NCBI RefSeq assembly: GCF_000313135.1
Contig: NW_004457582.1
Location: 1 to 19,966, forward strand
DNA: 19,966 nucleotides
Reading direction: 5' to 3'
From: Acanthamoeba castellanii str. Neff
Lineage: Eukaryota > Discosea > Longamoebia > Acanthamoebidae
Part shown: in pieces, positions 8,353-17,124 of the stretch
How positions within the stretch are numbered: the stretch's first letter is position 1
Layout: every line of letters starts with the position of its first letter
The notes under the pieces: generated by a model
Database searches by the model: none
What the model saw: only the letters and a program-made list of their open reading frames with translations
Told to the model about the DNA's origin: nothing
Position numbers and translations under genes: made by a program

Positions 8353-11300
8353 ATGAAGAGGAGCCGCCAGATCGCCAAGAAGGTGCCAGCGAAGGCGGTG
8401 TCTTCTGAGGAAGAGGAGGAAGAGGAGGTGCAGAAGAACGGACCGGAATGGCGGGAGGTGACTGCCGACGAGTGGTTCAAGGAGGAGGATGGAAATTCTA
8501 GCTTTGGTGATGCCGAATTTGGATCGTCCGATGAGGAGCCCTACGACAGCGCTGATGATGAAGATGACGAGGAGGTCTACGGATCTGAAGATGATGAAGA
8601 GGAGGAGAGGGCTGCACGCGAGGAGGAGGAAGACGAGCTGAATGGCGGCGAGGAAGATGAAGATGAAGATGAGGACGATGATCAGCTCAATCCCGAAAAT
8701 TTTCAGAAGCTGGTGTCGTGGTTGGGGCGACATGATCCCCCTGAGGCGGAGGAGTCCGAGGATGAGACGCACAACACGGTGGGCAACGTGCCCATGCACT
8801 GGTATGCGGACTACCCTCACATCGGCTACGATGTAGAGGGCAAGAAGATCATGAAGAAGCAGGGTCCCGTCAAGGATGAGATGGATCGCTTCCTCGACCG
8901 TACCGACGACCCCAACTACTGGTGCCTATGCCTCCTCCTTTATTTATCTTTAATTTCATTTATTTATCCGATTTATTTCGACCTCCGGCGATTGATTAAA
9001 TCTACACCCGATATACTTGCAAGTCTTTATAAGAATTCAATGCAACCATGTTTTATTCTTTTCTTTCCCACTGGCCTGCTTGACTTACACGCTCGGCACC
9101 TGGCAGGCGTACAATCTACGATGAGAAGAACGATCGCGAGATCGTGCTCACCAAGCAGGACCTCGAGATCATCCGCAAGATCAAGGCCGGCAAGTCGCCC
9201 AGCGCCGGCTACGATCCCTACCCCGTACGCCCTCCCCCTTCTTCTTTCCCTCCTGCGCGCGCGTGCGAGTGTTCCAATCACTCACTCACGTGCGTGCGTG
9301 TGCGGCGTGTGCCGTGTGTGCGTGTGCGTGTGCGGCGTGTGTTCAGGAGCTGTTTGAGAAGGACGACAAGCCCAGCATTTTCGCGGTGACGAACAAGCCG
9401 GCGCCCAAGAGCCAGTTCATTCCGTCCAAGTGGGAGGCCAAGCGGGTGGCCTACCTGGTGCGGGCCATCAAGAAGGGCTGGATCAACCCCAAGAACCAGC
9501 CCAAGGAAAAGCCCCAGTTCTACGACATCTGGTCCAACGACGCCAGCGAGCACAAGAAGAACCCCATGCCCCTCACCGTATGCACCTCCCTCCTTCTTTT
9601 GCTTCGCTGAGTCGCGCGTTGTGTGAGTGTGTGTCGTGTGTGTGTGTGTGTGTGTGTGTCGTGTGTGTGTGTGTGTGTGGTGTGTCGTGCTGCGTTGATG
9701 TTTCTAATTTGTGGAATCTTGGTGGACGGTCTACGCAACAGGCCCCCAAGCAGCGGCTGCCGGGACACAGAGAGTCCTACAACCCGCCCGACGAGTACCT
9801 CCTGTCGGCGAAGGAGATCAAGAAGTGGATGAAGAAGCCCGCCGACCAGCGCCCGCCTCTCGCCTCCAACAAGAAGTTTGACGCCCTTCGCAAGGTGCCA
9901 TACAGCGATCGCGTTGTGTGTGTGTGTGTGTTAATCGGAAGGCTAACGCGTTCACAACAGGTGCCGGCCTACACGCGTCTCATCAACGAGCGGTTCGAGC
10001 GGTGCCTCGATCTCTACCTGGTCCCTCGCAAGCCCGACACCAGGGTTCGTTCCTCCACCACCGCTACCACCAACCACGAACTGTGTGTGTGTGTGTGTGT
10101 TGCTGTATTGCTTACGTTTGTGGCGAATCGAGCAGAAGCGTGTGGTGGATCCGGAGAACTTCCTGCCCAAGCTGCCGCAGCGTGAGGAGCTGCGCCCGTT
10201 CCCGACGGTGATCGGCATGGAGTACCTGGGACACTCCAAGCGCGTCCGTTCCGTGTCCTTCGACCCCACCGGCCAGTTCTTTGCCTCCGGCAGCGAAGAC
10301 TGCACCGTCCGCATCTGGGAGGTACTGTGTGGCAGCTATGTCGTGTGCGTGTGCGGTGCCGCGATGCGTGTACGTGCGGTGCTGCGATGCGTGTGTGCGG
10401 TGCTGATACGGATTGGGTGCTGTTGCGATGCAGGTGTCATCGGGTCGGTGCCTGCGCGTTTACAACACGGGCACCCTGGTGACCACGGTGGCGTGGAACC
10501 CCAACCCCAACACGCCGGTCATCCTGGCGGCCGTCGAGGAGCACGTTCTCATCCTCGACTCGGGCGTGGCGCGTGGCGAGATCGCACAAAACGTTCAGGA
10601 GCTGCTCAACCTCAAGCGCGGCAAGGTCAGAGTCAAGGAAGGTAAGACCTGCCGCCCTCGCCTGAAAAAGAATTCCAAACAGTGGCCTGCAGGCGGAGTC
10701 TTGGCATTCCTTGATGACGACTGTTTGGAATTCTTCTCATTCTTCTTTCGCGCGCCGCAGGCAAGACGGGTCCATTCTCGCAGTGGACGAGGCCGGCCGG
10801 GGTCAACGGCATCGACAAGGACGTCAAGCTGGGCCTGGCGTTCCAGAAGACCGTGAAGCAGATCGCGTGGCACCACAAGGGCGACTACTTCTCGACGGTG
10901 GCGCCCGAGGGCGACAAGAACGGCGTGTCGATCCACCAGCTGTCCCAGCAGCGCACGCAGTACCCCTTCCGGCGGTCCAAGGGCCAGGTGCAGTGCGCCG
11001 TGTTCCACCCGTCCAAGCCCATCTTCTTCGTCGCCTCGCAGCGCTTTATTCGCGTCTACGACCTCCTCAAGCAGAAGCTGCTCACCAAGGTGCGATTCCT
11101 GCTCGATTTGTGCTGGGTGGTGGTGGCGGTGGTGGTAACGGCGGCAATGGTGACTGACCACTACACGCACGCGTGCAGTTGGAGCCGGCGTGCAAGTGGG
11201 TGAGCTCGATGGAGGCGCATCCGGGCGGCGACAACGTCGTGGTGGGTTCGTACGACATGCGCGTGTGCTGGTTCGATCTCGATCTATCGTCGCGTCCCTA

Positions 11301-11655
11301 CAAGACCATCAGGAACCACAAGGGCGCCGTCCGTCGCATCGTGTTCCACCCCAAGTACGTTTTCGTGTTGTATCGTGTGTGTGTGTGTGTGTCGTCTTGT
11401 CGTGTGTTGTGCTGACGGTTGTTGCGTGCCTGTAGGTATCCGCTGTGGGCCACGTGTTCCGATGACGCGTCCCTCTACGTGCTGCACGCCACTGTGTACG
11501 CCGACCTGCTGCAGAACCCTCTCATCGTGCCCCTCAAGCGCTTGAAGGGTCATCGGGAGATGGACGGCTTTGGCGTGTTGGATTGCGCCTTCCACCCCAC
11601 GCAGCCCTGGCTTCTTTCCGCCGGTGCTGACCACACTGTCAAGCTCTGGATCTAA
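8353..11655 (+). CDS. BOP1: BOP1 / Erb1, 60S ribosome biogenesis WD40 protein (757 aa)
   Basis: Nucleolar scaffold of the PeBoW (Pes1-Bop1-WDR12) complex, needed for 27S pre-rRNA processing and 60S assembly (family knowledge). Exons: 8353-8921, 9107-9224, 9347-9577, 9742-9894, 9961-10044, 10136-10321, 10434-10641, 10761-11089, 11179-11354, 11436-11655; 2274 nt. The ATG at 8353 gives MKRSRQIAKKVP, a basic start. A highly acidic Glu/Asp stretch follows (residues ~18-120). The BOP1NT domain (~140-400) has the typical DRTDDPNYWRTIYDEK, DLEIIRKIKAG, SQFIPSKWE and AIKKGWI. WD40 repeats run from ~408 (EYLGHSKRVRSVSFDPTG...VRIWE) to the end, TVKLWI. Length matches human BOP1 (about 746 aa). Start read from an in-frame TTG at 8305 is not needed. 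Confidence 0.96.
9621..9682 (+). repeat. (GT)n microsatellite in BOP1 intron 3
   Basis: GTGTGTG tracts interrupted by TCGTG and TGTGGTG fill much of the 164-bp intron 9578-9741. Shorter GT tracts recur in the next introns, around 9915-9930, 10083-10100 and 11376-11391. Confidence 0.9.
10668..10735. repeat. Perfect 16-bp inverted repeat within BOP1 intron 7
   Basis: AAGAATTCCAAACAGT at 10668-10683 is exactly inverted at 10720-10735, with a 36-nt loop. Both arms lie inside the 119-bp intron 10642-10760. The right arm ends 25 nt before the 3' splice site, so folding would bring donor and acceptor closer together. Confidence 0.88.
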
Positions 11656-11864
11656 TCACACCCTCTCCTCTTTTCTTCTCTTGCTCCTCCCTATTTATTA
11701 CAAGTTTGGGTGCCAGAGAAGCCAACAATAAACAATAACAAACAGACCACACCACGTGCAAGAGGAGCAACAACACACTCCTTCTTCATCAACTCGGAAA
11801 AAGCAAGCACGGAAAAACAAAGAAATGAAGATATAAATTGTAGCATTATCGACTTGTAGCGGAG
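11656..11864 (+). promoter_or_regulatory. BOP1 poly(A) signal (11727-11732) and TATA-like element of XRN gene (11832-11838)
   Basis: Only 209 bp lie between the BOP1 stop and the XRN start. AATAAA at 11727-11732 follows the BOP1 stop by 72 nt. TATAAAT at 11832-11838 is 33 nt before the XRN ATG. If it is the TATA box, the 5' UTR would be only a few nucleotides, so it may be fortuitous. Confidence 0.45.
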
Positions 11865-14800
11865 ATGGGCATTCAGGGCTACTACGCGTTCTTGAGCGCC
11901 AAGTACCCACAGGCCATCAGGGAGCTGACACTGCTCACCTCCGCAGACGTAGCTGCGGGCAAAACGAGTCCTGCCGAGGGCGGCGAGTACGATCATATTT
12001 ACATCGATGTCAACAATTTCCTCTACACGTCGGCCTCTGGCAAAAATCCGTCGGTGGAGAAGGTCTTTGTGCGTCTGTTCACTTGCATCCACTCCATCCT
12101 CCGCACCTTCCCTCCGGGTCGGACCGTCTACCTCGCCATGGATGGCCCTGGTGCGAGCTTCTTTCTCACGATCGGACTCTTTTTTTCTTGCTCCATCTTT
12201 GGCAAGATTGCTGACCCATCTCCTGCACCGTGCAGCTCCCATCGCCAAGTTCGTCATGCAGCGTAGGCGGCGCACCCAACGGGTACTGTGTGTACTTTGT
12301 CGTGTTGCTGTCTGCTTGGCTCTTACAACTTGACGAGCAGGAGGCGAAGAAGGATGAGAGCGAGTTCGACACGCTGCAGTTCACGCCCGGCAGCGAGTTC
12401 ATGCAGAAGCTGAAGGACGCCCTGGTCTACCTGAGCGTGCAGCGCCTCGCGAAGCAGAAGCCCCAGCTGCAGTTCCACATCTCCGGCTCCGATCGCCAGG
12501 GCGAGGGCGAACTCAAGATCTTCGAGCACATCGCCGCCACGCCCAAGTCCGATCGCTGCCTCGTGGTGGGCAAGTACGTAGCGCAGCGCTGCAGCTGACG
12601 CGTGGCACGCTGCTGAGGTAACACTCACTGCTGGCCTCGAAACTGGTGGTGTGTGTGCGTGCGCCCAGTGACGCGGACCTTATCGTGTTTGCGATGCGTG
12701 CGGGCCATGGCCAAGTGGACGTGCTCAAGATCGAACGGGACAGTCGCGCTGTTGTTCTGAGCGCCAGCAAGTTCAAGGACGCAGTCACTAACTCCTGTCC
12801 ACACATGGAGCAGGTAACCAGTCACCATGCACCACGCACGCACGCACGCACGCACGCACGCACACCACACCACACAAACACACACACATGCAGCAAGGTG
12901 TTTGTTTATCTGACTCAACGGTTGCGGGCCGGTGTGACGTGCCAGAACCAACTGCTGTCCGACTTGGCCTTCATCAGCGTGTTGAGCGGGAATGACTACC
13001 TCCCGAAGTTGCGCGGCTTCAACCTTGAACGCGTGTGGGACGCCTATCTGGACGCTCGCGCCAAGAATCTCTTTGCGCCCGAGGTCCCTCTCTACGGTAC
13101 GCAGAGAGCTGCTCGCTCCGAGAACTCTCTCCCTTGGGCTCATCATTTTGCTCTCTATTAGATTCATCGACGCGCACCATCAACGCCGAGTTCCTCGCGC
13201 ATCTCCTGCAGCCCAAGTACCAGACTACTTCCGTGCCAGAGGTCCGTGCCTCTGATCAGCTGCACATGTGCAGTGGTGGCTATCGCTACGTTACTTTTAT
13301 TGTTATTGTTATTGCTATTCTTAGTCTGATGAAGCTGTGACGGCTGGTTTCTCCGCGCATTTTGCAGTTCAAGGAGTCGAGGAACGCAAGGAGCGCGCTC
13401 ACCACCATGCTGCAGAAGTTCGCCCATGGGGCCGAGGTGCTGAGGGAGGAGGTCACCACCGCCAACGGCGTCACTTCGGTACCTCATGGCCGCACAAGAG
13501 TAATGCAACGGTTGCTTGTACGCTCCACTCACTTTGGTGCCGATAGAGAGTGTTCGTGGACAAGGTGCTGCTGGCCGAGGCTGAAGCCCCGACCTTGCGC
13601 TCGGCTCGCAACCTTGCGGCCCAGGCCGCGCTCGGTACGTCGCCACAAGGCGCACACCACTCTGGGACGCTGCAGCGGACGGGAGTTGATCGGTTGTGGT
13701 GCGGTTTGTGTGGGGGGTGGGGGCAACTGCTGCGTAGGGATCAAAGAGGAAAGCGAAGAGCCCCCGGCCGACTCGCCTCTGTTCAAGCTGTTGGCCGAAC
13801 GCGTGCCCGATCTCAACGCCAAGACCTACCTCTCATGGCTCAAACGCTTCCTTCCCTCGGGTACGCACATCGGCAATCACCATCGTTATTCCTCTATACT
13901 ACTACTACTACCATCACACCAGCACCACCAGCACCACCAGCACCACCAGCACCACCAGCACCACCAGCACCACCAGCACCACCAGCACCACCAGCACCAC
14001 CAGCACCACCAGCACCACCAGCACCACCACATCTGTACTCCCACTCACCCTTCGCTTTACTCAGAGGAGGAACTTAACGCGCCGCCCCCGACCGAGGAGG
14101 TGGTCCGCACCTCTGTAGCGGAATTCCTCAAGGTAAGGACATCGCCTTCGAATCAGGCGTGTGGCTCTCTCGCTCGCATACCAACCTTGTATTGTGTCGT
14201 GTGTCGTTGTGTCGTGAAGGGCGTGGTGTGGGTGATGGAGTACCTGGGAGGGTCGTGCCACGACTATGGCTACCGATACACGCCCTCTTTCGCCCCGTCT
14301 GTCGTCCATGTCCGGAAGCACGTGCGGGAAGTGCCGCTCTCCTTCACCTTCAAATCTGTACGTGCACCATCGCGCGCTTCTTCTTCTTCCCTTCTTCCAC
14401 ACGCTCTGGCTGCGCTGATGATAAGTGAACACGTTGTGTTGCGACGGTCAACAGGATGCCCAGCCGCTGGCGCCGTTGCCGTTCTTTCTGGCGCTGATGC
14501 CGCCCAACAGCGAAGACGCGCTCAAGTTCGTCCCGGCGGAGTACAAGCACCTACTTGCGCCCGACTCGCCCCTTGCCGATCTGGTACGCCCACACACGCT
14601 CGACTCAACATCTACACTATATCTCCATTTCTTGGAATTATTGATTGTTTGCGCAAACAAACCACAGTACCACGGCGACGAGGCCGATATGCGGTGGCTG
14701 CAGGAACCCGAGCGGTGCATCGAGCGTATCAAGCAAGCCGTCGACGCCGTGCCTGCAGGTGTGCAGAAACACTCGTCTTCCTCCTCCACCGATGATAATG

Positions 14801-15541
14801 GTCGTGGCTAAGTCTTTCTTCTTCCCTCCTCCCACATATCAACACCGTCAGCCCACACCCTGCTTCGGTTCCAGCCCGCCCTGATGCTGGAGCGCTCGAG
14901 CGCGCCCCCGACAAAGAGGCCCGCGCGCGGTGCGGTACCGCAGCCGTATCTGATCAGCCGCTCGCCCGTGGCCAAGTTCACCCCGCTGGCCACCCACGAC
15001 ATCGAGCGCATCGCGTGCTACCTCGAGAAGCCGCTCCTCGCCACCGCCACGACCACCACCGCCACCTCCTCGACCACTGCCACCAACCCGCGACGGCCAC
15101 CGGGCCTGCCGCTCGCCTTCATCCGCGAGTACCGCTCCCGGCGCCTCGCGGGCCTGTTGTCGGTTGGAGGGCCGACGACGACGGTTCGGCCAAGCCTCGC
15201 AGCGGCCGCTGCGGCGGGCGTTTCGTCGTCGACCACCGGTGTTCTCGCGTCGTCCAATGGCCCGCGCCACATGTCCGCGTGGCCAGCGATGCACCCCTTC
15301 GTCCACTCCACGACGACTATGTACGTACAACATCATCTCACGCTTTGGTTTCTTCGTCTAGTGTGTGAGTGTGTCTGGCTGACTTTCTGTGGTGAAGTCG
15401 ACGGACTTGGATGTCAGCTGGCCTGCGACCGACCGTGTGCCTGTCCAACTTGACCCGAATAAAGACGATCCTCTGAAGAAGGTTGAGGTATCGCTCTTGC
15501 CGCTGATCGACAAATTAATTGGAACTGCATTCCGCTCGTAA
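11865..15541 (+). CDS. XRN-family 5'-3' exoribonuclease (about 784 aa)
   Basis: Processive 5'-phosphate-dependent RNase for mRNA decay (Xrn1-type) or nuclear rRNA trimming/termination (Xrn2-type); I cannot tell which. Exons: 11865-12150, 12236-12282, 12341-12573, 12669-12813, 12898-13096, 13162-13241, 13368-13478, 13547-13634, 13738-13860, 14065-14132, 14220-14357, 14455-14583, 14668-14758, 14852-15324, 15398-15541; 2355 nt. The metal-binding acidic residues are in place: D49 (IYIDVNNF), D93 (AMDGPAPIAKF), E166/E168 (GEGELKIFEHI), D190/D192 (VVGNDADLIV) and D270 (SGNDYLPKL). The middle domain shows GVVWVMEYLGGSCHDYGYRY. It starts MGIQGYYAF where relatives have MGVPKFY. It is shorter than most Xrn1/Xrn2 proteins. 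The last exon is the weakest part: with the other possible join the protein would stop at ~15474. Confidence 0.88.
12833..12863 (+). repeat. (ACGC)n microsatellite in XRN intron 4
   Basis: About seven ACGC units run through the intron 12814-12897, followed by CACACC/ACACA sequence up to the acceptor. The acceptor region reads GCAGCAAG|GTG, so the AAG rather than the CAG keeps the frame. Confidence 0.9.
13923..14021 (+). repeat. Eleven perfect copies of CACCACCAG in XRN intron 9
   Basis: A 9-bp unit is repeated exactly 11 times, then ends in CACCACCAC. It fills half of the 204-bp intron 13861-14064. One frame would read His-His-Gln, but that frame does not join the exonuclease domains on either side, so this is an intronic minisatellite. 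Confidence 0.93.
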
Positions 15542-15601
15542 TCGTTTTTTGTTTTTGTTTGAGTGCATGGGCCCGCGTACAAACACGAGGCAGAGAGGAG
15601 T

Positions 15602-16566
15602 TTATAGGGAAAACCTTTGCATGGCATGGGTCTCCAACTGTTCGCGGACGTTGTCCGCCGTCAAGCGAATGACCTGCCCTTTCACCGCGTTGTGCCCAGC
15701 CATAATGCCGGTGATTACGGTTGCAACATCCTTGTCGAGCACCTCCGCCGGCTCAGTTACCTTGGACCTGATCATCGCGCCGATGCGTAACTCGTTGACC
15801 CTGGCCTGCCGCTCGTGGAACTCAGCGCGCACCACGGCGCTCACGCCCCACAGCGCCGCATCACCCACGGAGACCAGACCTGCGCCCGGAGCCACGAGCC
15901 TATCACCCGAATCACCTAGAGTTTACTCGTGCGAGGTGGAGGCACGGTGTGAGTTAGTTAGTTGACGTGAGAGAGAAGTCATAATATCTAAATATATATC
16001 TCATCTTACCTGTGAGGATTGTGTAGGAAGAGCCTTCCTGGTCGGCGATGCGTGGTAGAAACACCGAGAGGGCGACGAAGTGGATTCCTGCGCTGTTGTG
16101 CAGCTGTTCGTTGAATTCGCTGAGCGAGCGTTCGAGAAGGGGGCCGGCTTGGGACCACGATCCGAGCGATGCCACTACATGATCCAGCCGACCGCCAGTC
16201 GCTTCGTGAGCCTGCAAAGCTTCGAGCACGCGAAGAGCGCCCTCCTTGGTACCCACGTCGTCTTGAAACATCACCAGATTGGTGACGTCGGCACCATGGT
16301 CTCGTAGGTAGTTGCCCAGCTGGTCGAGCGATTTGCGCGAGCGTGAGGGCACGGCTACGACAGCGTCCTTGCGAAGCAGGTCCAGCGCAACTGCTGATCC
16401 TACCTGCCCCGCTCCTCCCAAAACCAGAACCACCTGGCCTTTCAACCCCTGAGCAGCCTGAGGACCAACATGTTGTTGTAAGAAAAAAGAAACAGGACCG
16501 GAAGAGTTGTGCCTATTGAAAATTGGTTATACGCACCTTGCTGGAGAGAGAAAGCGACTGCGCCAT
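15602..16566 (-). CDS. Atypical short-chain dehydrogenase/reductase (263 aa)
   Basis: Rossmann-fold NAD(P)-binding protein of unknown substrate. Exons: 16566-16537, 16457-16010, 15915-15602; 792 nt, phases consistent. Start: the ATG at 16566 opens a 10-codon first exon (MAQSLSLSSK) that splices in phase 0 to AAQGLKGQVVLVLGGAGQVG. The dinucleotide-binding motif is GGAGQVG (24-30), with SRSRKSLDQL after strand 2, DDVGTKEG, and DHVVASLGSWS where classical members have the NNAG-like motif. SSYTILTG (153-160) marks strand 5. The expected catalytic YxxxK, which should fall near residues 174-178, reads VSVGD, so both key residues appear absent. The helix after it (AALWGVSAVVRAEF) is otherwise SDR-like. 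The protein may bind a nucleotide without classical catalysis. It converges on the XRN gene, with stop codons 60 bp apart. Confidence 0.86.
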
Positions 16567-17124
16567 GGAGCGTCTGGTGTGTGGAAACAGAGTGACGTGT
16601 GTCTCCTCATAGCAGAGTTCGGAGGACCGCCAATCGGCGGTGGCTTCGAGGTTTGTCCACACCCAAGTGGTGCAATGTGCAGGAGGTGCGCGCGTTGCTC
16701 AACGTCGACCATTTCCTCCTTCCTCCTCTCTTCAGCAAAGGGTACTACAGAGGTGTGGTCATGTGGAACAGGGGTGGGTGTGGAGAAAAATCAGCCCAAT
16801 CCACATGTACTCCAAGTTGACCACACTTTTTAAGTGCCTGCTTGAGCACTGGTCTGCCTATCTAAGCAGGTATTGCAAGCAGTGGAAAAGCTCTATGGAG
16901 ACCTCAGCCTCATGACAGGGTGAAGCAGTTGAAGGCAGGTGGAGGTCAGCTAAGAAGAAACACTGCCCCAGGGAGTGAAATAGGTGGAGGTCTAGGTACC
17001 AATGGGGAAAGCGCTGGAGGGCTCCTTCCACCAGAATGTGTGTTCTGCCACGTCACCAGCTCACATAAAACCCATTTTGCACCTATGATGTGAAAGGCGA
17101 CGAGTGCAGCTGTGTAGGGTGAAG
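16567..17124. promoter_or_regulatory. Divergent intergenic region SDR / metallophosphoesterase
   Basis: 558 bp between two divergent start codons, presumably containing both promoters. I see a CATAAAA at 17064-17070, about 60 nt before the phosphoesterase ATG, which could be a weak TATA element. GGTGGAGGTC occurs twice (near 16939 and 16984). Short open frames on both strands show no domain. Confidence 0.4.

Noticed and set aside
13362..14795. 477-aa plus-strand open frame including poly(His-His-Gln)
   Set aside because: It reads through several introns of the XRN gene. Only short parts match XRN exons, and the HHQ stretch is the intronic minisatellite.
16838..16882. CTGCTTG ... CAAGCAG inverted repeat
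   Set aside because: Only 7 bp per arm; expected by chance in a window of this size.
16507..16915. Overlapping plus-strand open frames in the SDR/phosphoesterase spacer
   Set aside because: Three frames are open over the same stretch, with no domain and unlike codon use; probably intergenic.
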